A stretch of 64,000 nucleotides of DNA, taken from contig CP126206.1 in the NCBI GenBank assembly GCA_030272155.1, positions 682,001 through 746,000 on the forward strand, written 5' to 3'. The notes under the pieces were generated by a model that saw nothing but the letters and a program-made list of their open reading frames with translations, was not told where the DNA came from and did not search any database. The stretch comes from Tetradesmus obliquus (taxonomy: Eukaryota > Chlorophyta > Chlorophyceae > Sphaeropleales > Scenedesmaceae). Both the position numbers and the translations under genes were made by a program. Of this stretch, positions 35,686-47,026 are shown in pieces. Every line of letters starts with the position of its first letter. The stretch's first letter is position 1.

Positions 35686-35945
35686 ATCAGGCAAGCCAGG
35701 ACGCCCCTGCGCATGCTGGGCCAGCCGACAGATATGCTTGGCCTGCTCTATGGCAGACCAAGCAGATCTCTGGCAGCAAACCCTCATCAGGCAAGCCAGG
35801 ACGCTTCTGCGCATGCTGGGCCAGCCGACAGATATGCTTGGCCTGCTCTATGGCAGACCAAGAAAATCTCTGGCAGCAAACCCTAATCAGGCAAGCCAGG
35901 ACGCTGCTGGACAAGCCGACAGATATGCTTGGTCTGCTCTATGCA
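35686..35945. repeat. 100-bp tandem repeat, two full copies and one partial
   Basis: Units start at 35,686, 35,786 and 35,886 with ATCAGGCAAGCCAGGACGC and contain GCCGACAGATATGCTTGG. The third copy has a deletion after GGACGCTGCTGG. Confidence 0.85.
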
Positions 35946-36184
35946 TCTGGAATGCTCCAGCCACGTAAGGGCATTAACTAACTGTAATGACAAGGACGTC
36001 GGTCACTGATGATCATCCGCAACTGTGCTGCACTCCGCTCAGTAGAGCCTGTGTAGTATCAAACAGAAAGTGACCAAAAAGTGCACCCTGCTCAGTGGAG
36101 CCTGCATAGAGATGCGCACCCAATGCATGCAAGCATCCTACATACATGCATATGTGCAGGCAGATACCCCCTGTGCCCTGCCCA

Positions 36185-36340
36185 GCTGCTGCGCTGTGCA
36201 AGTGATGCACCAGCTGTGCAAGTGATGCACCAGCTGCTGCGCTGTGCAAGTGATGCAAGTGATGCACCAGCTGTGCAAGTGATGCACCAGCTGTGCAAGT
36301 GATGCACCAGCTGCTGCGCTGTGCAAGTGATGCACCAGTT
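36185..36340. repeat. GTGCAAGTGATGCACCAGCT repeat
   Basis: Alternating 18-bp (TGTGCAAGTGATGCACCAGC) and longer CTGCTGCG-containing units, about seven copies of the GTGCAAGTGATGCA core, which is itself partly palindromic. Confidence 0.85.
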
Positions 36341-37287
36341 CACATAGGGCAGAACGCAGAAACAGTGAGCATTGCTGCACAGCACTCAATTTGCAAGGTA
36401 CTTGCCAACACTCTCGCAGCACACACGCCAAATACGGCAGCAGCCACCATGCCGGCAGCAGCAGTAAAGCAAGTGGATTCAGAAGTAAACATAGCCTACT
36501 ACTAGCCAAAACAGTGGAGCAGAGGCAGGCGCACACCTCAGCAGCTGACGCGGCCAAAATCCACACCATCAAACGACCTGAAGCCTATTGAAAGCCCACA
36601 AACTCATCACCTGACACGCTATCGCCCCCATGACTGTAATCAGCAGGCCTGATGTTTCCAGGCAACCCAGATGCAAACCTCAGCTGCCCACACACAACCG
36701 ATAATGCACCTACATGAGCTCAATCAGCCCGCAATCTGGAGAACATCAGCCACATTCACGCAGCATGCAGCGGTTCATGCCGCACGTGCAAGAAATCAAG
36801 CAATCAGATGCAATAAATGGCCACGCGCATGCCAGATGCCGCCACAAGTTGCCACCACCACCACCACCACCACATGCAGGCACTCACTGCATCAAAGCAG
36901 GCTATCTACAACGCTTGAATAAAGCTTGAATCAAGATCCAGCAAGGGACTGATTGTGCTTCTGCTCCTGAGTCACCAAAAAAACACGATAACGACCCTGC
37001 AACAGCAGCTGCTCAAGTAGAAACTGCAGCCGAACAGTGTATGGCTGCTGTCCTACTGTTCTTTTGTGCAGCACTTCCTCCAAAATCTGAAGCTGGTGCT
37101 GCTGCCATGTGCTGACACAACACTCAACCACCGCCAGCTCGACTCGATGGCCTGAGGCCAGCATCTCGCTACACACACAATTGAAATCTCTGTGCCATAC
37201 CATCCACGCACCCGCCAGGCACAACACACAGAGATACATGTCATCCACACACACGCCAGGCGCAACACACAGAGGGATCTCCTGAAC

Positions 37288-37292
37288 TTACA
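37288..37292 (-). terminator. Candidate TGTAA polyadenylation signal of the second AP2 gene
   Basis: TTACA on the plus strand about 200 nt beyond the stop codon at 37,491. Support is positional only. Confidence 0.35.
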
Positions 37293-37490
37293 CCCTACAA
37301 ACGGCACATCCCCAGCGCAACAGACAAAGATTAGACCCCGATTTTCCCGGTGCACCGCACATATCTCTGCAGCGCTGAATCACCCACCCTGAACAACTGC
37401 TGGCCACTGGCAAAACGTGGAACGCTGAGCACGAGCATGCCTACACCTGGCAGCACACCCAGCTGCAGTCAACCCTACAACCCTACAGCC

Positions 37491-39911
37491 CTACAACCCT
37501 GCATATGGCTCTGCCGCCAGTGCGCTGCACAGCTGCAGCACAGACACATCTGCTGCACTGCCTTTTGCAGCCAGCTGCTGCAAGCCTGCCAGCCATCCAG
37601 CCACCATCTCCTCACTAATGCTACTGCAGGGCGTTGCACCACAGCCTGCCAGCACCTGCCCGAGGCTAGCCAGTGCAGCCAGCAGGCTATCAACCAGCGC
37701 CTTCACTGCAGGCCTGGCGGCAAGCACACCAGCAGCATACGTGCCGCTGCCGCTGCCGCTGCCGCCGGCGCCGATGCTCTGGGAGAAGACCATCATGAGC
37801 TGCCGCAGCAGCTCGACAGCGCCCTTGCTGCCCTGCTGCTGCCCGCTGCTGTCTGTGCCTGGATCCGCCTCGAGCGCCAGGCGCGCCTGTGACATCCATG
37901 CACACACCTCGCCAAACGCGCAGCTGTTGCCGCTGTGCATCATTAGGCTGGCATTGAGCTGCAGCAGCTGCGCGACACTGACCCGGATGAAGAAGAGCAC
38001 ATCAGAGGGCGTGCTGGTGCCAGCAATGCTCGGCATGACACGGCTGCCAGCAGCAGCTGCAGCAAGCATGGGTGCTGCAGCTGCTGCTGCAGCAGAGCTT
38101 GTGCCCATCAGCTGTGGTGGGCTGCCGCGGCTGCCACGGCCCACCACAGCAGCAGCAGCATGCATGGGTGCTGCTGCTGCTGCTGCTGCTGCAGGGTATG
38201 GAGCTGCCAGCAGTTGTGTGCCTGCCAGCATGTGAGCACTGCTGACGAGCTGCTGCTGCTGCATGAGGTGCTGCTGCTGCTGCTGCTCCTGTAAGTACAT
38301 TGGCAGAGACAGCTGGTGCAGAATCAGGTCCCACTCAGCATCTGTCATAGGCGACGCCATGCAGACGCCAAGCTGCTGCTGCTGCTGCTGCGTGGTATTG
38401 AATGCCTCGGCACTGTGAGCTGACGTGCCGGCTGCTGGCGGCATGCCCACAGCAGCCGGAGGGTACGGCTCAAAGGCAGCCGGCCTCACCCTAGCATGCT
38501 GCTGCTGCTGCAGTGCAGCAAGTTGGTGAGGTGCAACAGCAAAAGGGCTTGATGTATGCCCAACGCCTTGCAGGTACCTGGCTGCTTCATTAGGCCTGCC
38601 TGCTGCCATAACTGGCTGACCTGCCGCTGCCAGCAGCCCCCTGCTGCCATTGCTGCTGCTGCTGTGGCTGGGGCTGCTGCTGCCGCTCCCATCAAAAGCC
38701 ATACGCACATTGGGCGCATAGCCGCATTCAGCTGCCGCATACGTCGGCGCTGCGGCGGCAGCTGCATGCACATCAATGCTGTGTGCTGCTGCCCAGCCCG
38801 GGTCGGTCAGGGGCATTGGTGCATAGTAGCCATAGCTGCCAGCTGCCCCTGCATTGTTTGCTCCATTGCCGCACTGGAATGCTGCCAAGGGCTCCGGGTG
38901 TGTGTAAGGGTAAGGGATGCTGCTGGTGCCCTCATGCATGCCTGCTGCTGCAGCTGCCATCACAGACTGTCCAGGAGATCCAGGGGAGGTGTGCCTGGTG
39001 GCAGCCGGCCCCAGGAAAGCTGGCAGCAGCGCATCCAGCTGCTGCTGCTGCTGCTGGGGCTGAGCAGCTGGCATGGAGTCCAGCATCTGCATAAAGGATG
39101 CTGCTGTCATCAGCTGTTCAGGATCTTGCTGCAGCTGCTGCTGCGCGCTGTTGAGCATGCATGTGAGGCCTGTGAGGCCGCTGCTGCTCCTGTGCAGCAG
39201 CTGCCCTGCCGCAGGCTGCATCATAGCAGCATCGCCAGCAGGGTCAGCTGGTTCTTCCTCCTCTGATGAGCCTGCCTCCTCTTCGATTGGGCTGCCTGGC
39301 AGTTCTTGGCCTGCATGCTTTGCGTACTTGCTTTTGCCGTACTGCTGCTCCGTCTTGAGCACAAACACCTGCACTTTGTCCAGCGCTGCGGCGTCTGTAA
39401 GCTCAAAAAAGCGCCTATCATAGTTTGTGCGTGACCCTGGCCGCAGCTGCCTGATGGCTGCATCGTATGCGAGGCGCGCAATGAATGGATCCTCGAACCT
39501 GCAACGTCAGCAAGCGCAACAGGAGCGGGGTTCGGACTCATGTAAAGGTTTGATGTGTTATTGGGCTGCTTGGATAACAGTAAGGCCAAGCATGCTGCAG
39601 TGATCCCGAAGGCCGTGTGCATCAAGTTGAGTGCAGTGAGCGCCAGCGGTGAGACCATCAATGCGAGAGAAGCCACAGCTAATAACTCATTGAAGCTTGG
39701 ACTTATTTTATATTATACAAAGCAGCCAGCAGGATCAAATGCTGCGACACCACACACGCCCTAGTGCACTTTTCACCCACCTGCCAAGAAAATGCGACCT
39801 GCGGTAGAGGCAAAGGCGCACTTTGAACCAGATACCATCTTTTCTACGCTCCTTGCTGACGCCAATGCCCCACGAGCCCCAAGGCATCTGGATATCATCG
39901 CCAGTAGCCAT
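37491..39911 (-). CDS. AP2/ERF-domain transcription factor with acidic segment and Gln/Ala-rich tail (two exons)
   Basis: Exon 1 is 39,911-39,781 and exon 2 is 39,498-37,491, joined across a 282-nt intron (GGCAG|GTGGGT, TTGCAG|GTT) in phase 2; 712 aa. ATG 39,911 follows an in-frame TAG. Residues 15-70 form the AP2 domain: GIGVSKERRKDGIWFKVRL, RRSHFLGR, then FEDPFIARLAYDAAIRQLR and SRTNY. The first part lies on exon 1 and the helix on exon 2. Residues about 115-140 are acidic (SPIEEEAGSSEEEE). The tail has Gln and Ala runs and Ser-rich stretches; the C-terminal part (RVSVAQLLQLNASLMMHSG and after) is less repetitive and may be folded. The intron sits just before the helix, unlike the four-way split of the other AP2 gene, so the two are not recent duplicates. 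Probable nuclear DNA-binding regulator; target unknown. Confidence 0.85.
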
Positions 39912-42854
39912 GCTTTGCGAATGGTGCGCGCGGTCCTACCGATGCAATTACGATACAGTTTGAAAGTGTACGCTTGTTATTGGGCCGTCACGGCAGGGTG
40001 CCGTCTCTCAATCCAAAGCAGCGCTAGCAGGAGCCTGTTCTTATGAGCACGGGTGGCTAAGCTCGTCATTCATACAATAACCTAAAGTATGCTATGCAAC
40101 TACTTCGTCGATCACACAAGGAGAAAGCAAGAGCGGGCGTAATTGGCCAGGTTCGGCATGTAGGCAGCCGATTGGAACTGTCAGTAACGACTGAACGTGC
40201 GTCGGTCTGCCAGATAACAGCCGGCAAGCGGATTTTTGGAATGAAATGTTACACACAACGTGCAGATCTATCAGTTTTCAGGGCAGGGAACGCTTGCCAT
40301 GCTGCCTGAATTAGCAAATCAGCTGGTACAGTCACTGCTAGTGACCAATTGGTCACGTTGCAACGCCTCAGCCCATGGGCAGTGATAGTGATACATTGTT
40401 GCTTGATGCACAATGCATAACCTGGCATGAACCTGTATGGTGTAGACGTATCCTCTAGCACTGGTTCACGGCCCTGCACGACCAGGTGTGAGCTCAACAA
40501 CCTTACAGCCAGTTACACTGTCTAAGACGCTGTACCGCAGCTCTACTTCTAGTGCAGCCTGGGGACCCGGTAGCTTGTTGCAACGACATCAAACTTTGCT
40601 GGCAGTTCATGCAGGGTTTCTTCGGGTGAGTTGTTGCTCTGTCCTGTAGCATGTGAACCATCATGTCAAGCGATGCACCCGGTGCATGACGGTCATGACG
40701 GTCATGATGATCATGATGTAAAATGATGAATTCTAGACAAAGCCAGGATGCCGAAGCACGCTGGTCATGCACAGCTGCGCACCTTCAAGCAATGCTGAGC
40801 CAGAAGACCCCCGCCAAAGTCTCCTGGCACTCCGAGTGGTCATGATGTGGCCATGATGGCCAGGACCCCAAACTAGCTGTCGTGGCAGACCAGTACTGCA
40901 CTTGTGTTGCACATCACATGCTGGTGAATCGCCTGTGACAGCTTGATGTTGCAGCTTTGTGCTGCTGCCAGCTTACAAACTGCTGACACAAGTGCTGCTG
41001 CCAGCTTCAATGTTGCAGCTGAGCTGCTGCGCAGCGGCGCGCCGCAGCAACTGCTCATGGATTGAAGAGACAAAGCTATACAGTAACTGCACATGCACGC
41101 AATGAATGAATGAATGAATGAGCTACGCGTGGTGTGTTCACATATAACACGCGCGTAAGTTAAGGAAGGGGGCATGCACGCACCTTCAATCAGTGCTGGC
41201 CACCGCATGGTTGTGATGGCCACGTAGCCACATGGGTTCTCCTTCACGCCAGAGTTCTACAACTTGACCTAGGTTTTGGTTCTATGATTTTGCAGCTGAC
41301 ATCACGATGTATCTTGCCGACAGGGACGCCCGTAGTGGCGTCGCAGCCACTGCCAGCTGACCTGTGACGCGTGCATGTTGCGGGCATGTGCAACATTTGC
41401 TTGGTGAGCAGCCACAGCAGCAGTGCAATGCAGCCCAGGGGAGGGGAGAGTAATTCTTGAATCTGCGGAGCTGCATCGTCAGAAAGTGCAGCAACCCACA
41501 CGTATTGAGTGCAGCAACCCACACGTATGGCTGCAATTATAAGAAACTTATGGCTGCAAGAGAGGCAACAAGCTGCTAGCCGGCAATAGGCTGGCACTTG
41601 CCTGTGCATCCAGCTGCAGCTCTGCGCAAGCCTTCAAACCCTGCAGGGCAGGAGCACATGCAGCATGCGATGCAGCAGCACTACAGCCGTCAGCAACAGC
41701 TCTCCCTGCTCAGCAGCCAGCTCTTGATGCGAACCTGAGTCACCGAAGCAAATGATACCACCAAAAATCAAACCAAACCACACAAAAAACCGCAGCAAAT
41801 GATAACTCAGCAGCCAACTCTTGCCGCTAGCCTGCGGCTGGCGCCTGCTCAGCGCCGAGGCACCTCCAGCACAGCACCACCACCATTGCCTGTCACGCCA
41901 GCCTGCCGCCCGTTTCCTGCAAGCTGCGCTGCGCCATGCGCTGCGTGAGTGAGTGAGTGAGTGACTAACCAGGCAGCTCTGCAGCTCCTGGGTAAGTTAA
42001 GGCTAAGAGGGTGTGTGTGGCCATTCGCTGCGTGCCTGCCAAAACCCTGATCATGATCAGGTGCGTGCTGCCCACCCTGCCTGCCGCCTGCTGTGTGGGA
42101 GGCCTGCCACTGGCCAGTAGCTGGCAACAACATGTACGCATAGCGCTCCCTGTTGACCGAAGCAAATCAGCACTCAGCAGCCTCATGATGCTGTGTGTTC
42201 CGTTGACTTGCGTCAGGCCGCCTGATGGCATGCCATGCCATGGTCATGATGGCCAGTGCCACGGCCGGGCCGATGCGGCATGATCCCTGAACAATTCAGG
42301 CTGTTGCTTGCACTAGGTCTGCTTTGCATCCAGCTGCCGCATACTAAAACAGGATAACACGCAAAAACGCGTGTTGGTATTGGTTGCCTTCATGCGTGTC
42401 TTTGTCTGATTTCCAATCGGACGTGTCATCATGACCAGGGATGATCCCGGGGCTCTTTACCCTCGCTGAGGGACCCTGTCCTTTGCCCTCACGCTTAATT
42501 CCGCTCGCTTCAATGGGAGCGTAGACACTTTCACCTTTCAACCTTCTTTCGCTGAGGGTGAGTCAGCGCTTGGTCAGGGCCTGACTGGGGACAATCGGGA
42601 AAACAAACTACTATGCATCCTCTGGCCGTCTGCTGCCATAATGGTTTTTTTGGTCGACTTATCAGGATAGTTAACTATTAGCAGGTTACAGAAGAACCTA
42701 CATGAAGTGTAACCAGGGGTGGTTTCCGAGTGTCGCACGATGATGTAGGTGAATTCTACACAAATAACTTAGAACAAAGTTTTTTATTATTTTGCGTGTG
42801 ACGTGCATGGCGCTGGACTGTTGATCTAGAGGGTTCGTCCTTCCGCTCAGGACA
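39912..42854. other. Gene-free flank with dispersed repeat pieces
   Basis: Includes a copy (40,717-40,747) of the segment at 32,614-32,644. A (TGAA)n-linked segment at 41,100-41,175 recurs inverted at 868-937, and a related (TGAG)n segment lies at 41,945-42,020. Also present is a GGTCATGACGGTCATGATGA run at 40,690-40,720. No gene could be supported. Confidence 0.4.
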
Positions 42855-42884
42855 CAGCTGGGCATGGTACAAATGTAGCGAACA

Positions 42885-43274
42885 AGTGGCCTACATATAA
42901 ATGTCAAGCTTTCAACGACGAATCTAAATCAATTTGAGCTGTTAGCAGTGGCACAGTGTGCTGCAAGAAAAGTGCTAAAACACGTTGCCCTGAAGTGCCC
43001 CGACTCGGCTGTTACATATGTTAACTTGCGCTGTAGAGTGTTGCTGTGGGTGCTGCTGCCTGCAACATGTTTTGATGTGTATTGTAATTCTTCTGGGCTT
43101 CCCTTGCTGGCTGATCAGGCACTGCAGTTCTGGTGTGCCAAGTGCCCTGCCGCTGCTGTTGCGCTCTGCTGCTTGGCGCTGTGCGCTGCACATACAGTTT
43201 CAACTGTCATATCTGTTACATACTGCGCAACACCGCTTCAGGCCCACCGGCAGCTGCTGCGCGCGTGCAGCTAG
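42885..43274 (+). CDS. Unassigned open frame in the 4,280-bp unit (copy 1; repeats in every copy)
   Basis: An open frame from after TAG at 42,876 region to stop 43,274 reads KVLKHVALKCPDSAVTYVN and ADQALQFWCAKCPAAAVALC. It has no ATG at its start and no family I recognise. Another open stretch at 43,380-43,727 (plus) reads LCSWDASKPKQQHWQLCL and CPAETVIACQPLLQQF. These could be exons of a plus-strand gene upstream of the nuclease, since GT-AG candidates exist (for example donor AAAG|GTACGT at 44,109, acceptors TTTACAG near 43,991 and TTTCTTGCAG near 44,295), but no single consistent model emerged. Equivalent positions lie 4,280 bp apart in the other copies. Confidence 0.25.
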   Translation, partial: SGLHINVKLSTTNLNQFELLAVAQCAARKVLKHVALKCPDSAVTYVNLRCRVLLWVLLPATCFDVYCNSSGLPLLADQALQFWCAKCPAAAVALCCLALCAAHTVSTVISVTYCATPLQAHRQLLRACS

Positions 43275-44822
43275 TGTGGCTGCACAGAGTTTGTTGAGTA
43301 CTAGTATTCTACACAGTTTCCTGCAAACATCCTTCTTGTGTGATCAAGGCGAATTCTGGAGCTCAAAATTACTAGCAGTTTGGAGCTGCTGCTGCTGGCA
43401 GGTGAGGCCCTGCTGTGCAGTTGGGATGCAAGCAAACCAAAGCAGCAGCACTGGCAGCTGTGCCTTACTGTGCCTGCCACATACAGCAGGTTGCTATGCC
43501 AGCATGGCTGTCTGCTTGCAAGCTGTGTTGATTTGTTGCAAAATGCAGATGCTGCGTTTGTACCATGCCCAGCTGAGACTGTGATTGCATGCCAGCCTTT
43601 GCTGCAGCAGTTCTTAGCCTGCACTGCATCCCTTCTGTTGCTGTTCCTGGACTTGGTGCCTGAAGTGCACACCTACCTTTTTATGCTATGGCTGATGTGC
43701 TCCTGCTGCTGCTGGGTATGCAGCTGATTTTACTGCGGCAGTAGCACTGTTTGCAATCTATGATATCTGCCTGGGCAGGAGCAGCAGCAGCAGCAGACGA
43801 CAGGAAACGTTACAGCTATGTGTGCTTTGAATCACGGTGGCATGTGCTTTTCAACTGCAGTTGTTGGTGGGCGTGACAGCAGCAGCATGTGCCAGCAGGT
43901 GCCTCACTGCTGCTACCTAATTTTTTTGCGAAGGCTTTCAGTACAGCGCTGTGTTCAACGTCGTTTAATGTTCATTCCAAATTGTTTACAGGTGCTGCAG
44001 CAACGCGATTGAGCTGCAGTGCTCTGGACATCCGTGTTGACCCGTCAGGCTCACCTGCAACGTGGGCTTGCGAGGGCCCTTCAGGATTGGTTTTCTGCCT
44101 CAACCAAAGGTACGTTGCATAATGTGTCGACGATGATGAGTTGGCAGCGTGGCAGCTGTGTGGCTCGGAGCAGGCTTGTTTCAGGGCACCTTTCCGTCTT
44201 GAAGTTCTTCACCATACCGCAGTTTATTTCGGCTCGAGCCATGCTTAAATCAATCATCAAATATAAAAGTTAATTTACCGCAAGGTTTCTTGCAGGCTCC
44301 GTGCATAAAGCTTGGCAGGCCAACAGTCGTCACAACTCACGCGAGTGACAGCAGCAGGAGCCATGTTCAAGAGCTACGAGCGTAGTTGAATTATGCCAGG
44401 AATTTTTCCGTTACATTCGGCAATTCAGCATGACTGCAAATGCCTGTATGTGAAATGGCCACCAAGTGCCTTGCTGCCTTGCAGCAGTTGTTTGAAGCAG
44501 GAACCGCTCCTGACAAGTCTGAGCACCAAAGCACAACATCCACATGTAGTTTACTCATACAATAAGCTTCTGAACATGCCATTTTGTTCCCACACTCGCT
44601 CTCAGGTGAACACCAGGAAGTAACCACCCTACAGCAGCATGGTGCCAGCACCTCCCAAGCCCCGGGCGGTGCGAACATGCAGGACGGCGACAAGCGCAGG
44701 TGCCCTCAAACAGGTGAGCTCAAGGGCTCTCTGAGTGACACCCTGTGCACTGCTGGCTAGCCATCTTGCATGCAGCTGACAGCCACAATCCCTACATGCC
44801 ATGCAGCAGCACAACAGCAGAC

Positions 44823-47026
44823 TCAGCGCTGGTCTTTCCTGGGGTAGTCGCCAGCAGTGCCGCGGCGCTGCTTCCCGTCTCGGCACACACAAAGACTCCT
44901 CTTGCGGCTGCGCACCATGTTCCACAAATCTGGCAGCTTCAATACATCAGCCATGACAGATGCAGCTGTGATCTTCATAAAGGTGTTGTACAGGCCGTGC
45001 TGCAGGTCTCGCGGCTTCACATCAGCACCACCCAGCTGGCAGCTGTTATACAAGTAGTTGCGGAAGGCTGCTTTGAGGCTGCCAAATGCATGTTCAATGG
45101 GCTTGTTGAAATCTGGGGAGTAGGGTGCAAAGTGCAGCAGTTGATCTTCATTGATGCCACCTGCAACCAACATCTGTAGGCCATCCTTCCCCAGGTGAAC
45201 ACTTGGGTTGTCAAAGATGTACAGCGGCGTAGTGCCGCGCTGCGCCTGCTGTTGGTTGGCTATGTCTTTGATCTCCATCATGCAGTGAACAAACTCCAGC
45301 TGAGTCATGCTCTTGGCCTGCTGGGTTGGTTTGTCCTTCAACTGCAGGTGCAAGAATTGCCGGATTGGCAGCGCGCAGCCTTGTTAGCAGCGCAGGAGCG
45401 CAACGCAGCGGTGTGGATGGATGCGATGGGACGCTTCTACATCAGGCTCAGTGCAGACAAGGTCAGATACATCACCAAGTCTATGAGGGGGCAGAGATTG
45501 TTCTGGGGCTTGACTGGCTGCTTGCCAGGTGTGCAGCACTTCAAGTTCTGCGCGCCGCGTGCAGTCGCCACAGCAGCAGCGCTTCAGTGCAAGATGTGTG
45601 CATGTGTGCTGGCTGATATGGTTGGCACATGCATGGGCTACATGCACACAAGCGAGGAGCAGCTGGTGTGCATGCTGTACTGGTTAGGCACCAGCAGCAG
45701 TATGTGTGCTCAGGTAGCAGTGGACTGGTGGGATGGGCGGATTGATTTCCTCCATGCACAGCACAACATGCTGATTCAAGCTGATGGCTCATGTCATGAC
45801 AAGGGTTATTACAGCAGCAGCAGGCAGCTGGTGCTGGAGCGCGACTTTGAGTTCTGCGCTGCAGCATATGACAACTGGCTGCAGCCAGGGGGCAGTGTGC
45901 TGCGCGTGAGCACGCGCGGATGTGACATGCACCAATCCTTGCACATTGGTTTCCAGCTTGCTGCTGCAGGTGGTGTCATTGTACTGTCACCAAGTTACTC
46001 TGCTGTTATGTTCACAGCAGAGGACGGGCAGCGCTGCAGCTTCACTACAGCACTAAAAAAAGCACTGCGGGACTGTTACTACACAGTACAGCAGGGCTGG
46101 CATGTCTTTCAATGGCAGGCGCCTGCGCAGTAGCAGCGCACACTCACCATGTACGGTACATTGAGGTTGCCAACATGGTCCTTGTTGTCTGTTGTGCCGG
46201 TGACAAACTTGCAGTAGACGGGCCCGTGCACAGCGTTGACGGCGCAGACAAAGTGCAACTTGACCGGCTCTGCGTCCTTGCCCTTGCGCATCCATTTGCA
46301 TGGCAGCACAGCATGCACGTTTTCATCGTGTGCATCACAATAGACCTTGACGGAGCCGCCTGCCAGGTCTGACATCCAGAATTTGCACTCATCAATGAAA
46401 TATATGCGCTGCAGCATGTCGGGGTCACTTTGGTACTTCTGCCACAGCGCCGCAGCTGCTGCCTTTCGCCTTTGTTTCTGTATCTTTGTCAAGTCCAGCT
46501 TCACATCTATTCTCCTGCGCACCAGGTCGGGGTCAGCCCATTTCATGTACTTCAGCAGTCTCTTGGGTGTGATGTTGTAGTCAGTGCACAGCTGGCGCAG
46601 TGTGTCATTTTCCTGACATGCGACTTCGATTGAAGTCCACCACACGTGCACATCAACCTTTCTCTTTGATTCTGCAGATGGGTAGGCCTTTACCACCTTG
46701 CCAGCCTTGAATATTGTGCTGGCATGGAAGGCGACAGCATGTGGGACATTTGAGGGCCTGCCGCCATGCTTGGGTGTAGCCACTGTGCCGTTTGCTGTGA
46801 AGTTCTTGTGATGAAGTTTGCAGAACCGGTTCAGGTCCCCGTGTACCTCCTTGGCGTAGTCAGGGTACTGCTCTCTGTAATAATATGCGGGCGTAAACTT
46901 TTCGTCAGCTGTGGTCAAAGCCATTATCACACACACCACCGCCGCCACCCTCATGGCCGTGGTGCTGCGGTTGCTCTTCCATCCTGAAGGGTGCTTGCGC
47001 ACCATGGACAGCCCCCCTGCAGGCAT
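44823..47026 (-). CDS. Tc1/mariner/IS630-superfamily DDE transposase, copy 1 (two exons)
   Basis: Exon 1 is 47,026-46,148 and exon 2 is 45,341-44,823; 465 aa after removal of an 806-nt intron (donor ATG|GTGAGTGTGC, acceptor TTGCACCTGCAG|TTG, phase 0). Residues about 84-165 carry a HGGRPS motif and a helix-turn-helix-like segment (LRQLCTDYNITPKRLLKYMK). The catalytic triad is Asp212 (IYFIDECKFW), Asp337 (LYIFDNPSVHLG) and Glu376 (YSPDFNKPIEHAFGSLK), with 38 residues between the second Asp and the Glu; the usual NPIE is NKPIE. Such enzymes cut and rejoin DNA at transposon ends in the nucleus. No terminal inverted repeat was recognised. The intron separates the first catalytic Asp from the other two and contains an antisense nuclease gene. 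The start could also be Met8 or Met25. Confidence 0.85.
45417..46133 (+). CDS. Vsr/DUF559-like PD-(D/E)XK endonuclease, antisense within the transposase intron, copy 1
   Basis: A 238-aa frame lying wholly inside the transposase intron (45,342-46,147) on the opposite strand. Key pattern: SEEQLVCMLYWLG (Glu80/Glu81), then GRIDFLHAQHNMLIQADGSCH with Asp110, Gln121, Asp123 and His127, then ERDFEFCAAAYDNW and GGSVLRV. This is the order seen in the Vsr/DUF559 nuclease superfamily (E...DF...IEVDG..H...D...N...VLR), with Gln where many members have the catalytic Glu. A CKMCAC cysteine pair precedes it (58-63). The frame is open upstream to 45,195, over antisense transposase exon 2, so the true start is uncertain; I use ATG 45,417. 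The family assignment rests on motif spacing by eye. Possible roles are a homing-type nuclease mobilising the intron, a transposition helper, or a captured gene. Confidence 0.65.
   Translation: MDAMGRFYIRLSADKVRYITKSMRGQRLFWGLTGCLPGVQHFKFCAPRAVATAAALQCKMCACVLADMVGTCMGYMHTSEEQLVCMLYWLGTSSSMCAQVAVDWWDGRIDFLHAQHNMLIQADGSCHDKGYYSSSRQLVLERDFEFCAAAYDNWLQPGGSVLRVSTRGCDMHQSLHIGFQLAAAGGVIVLSPSYSAVMFTAEDGQRCSFTTALKKALRDCYYTVQQGWHVFQWQAPAQ

Larger units (their letters stand above)
31449..37490. other. Six kilobases without a supported gene
   Basis: Between the two AP2 genes, which are transcribed toward each other, I find only minisatellites (listed separately) and unique sequence. No frame with a recognisable domain or with splice-consistent extension was found. 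A 31-bp segment at 32,614-32,644 recurs at 40,717-40,747. Confidence 0.4.

Noticed and set aside
44745-45179. 144-residue plus-strand frame opposite transposase exon 2
   Set aside because: Mirror of the conserved transposase exon; no independent motif.
45195-45416. Extending the nuclease upstream to 45,195
   Set aside because: That part overlaps antisense transposase exon 2 and lacks family motifs; ATG 45,417 keeps the gene inside the intron, though the start is not proven.
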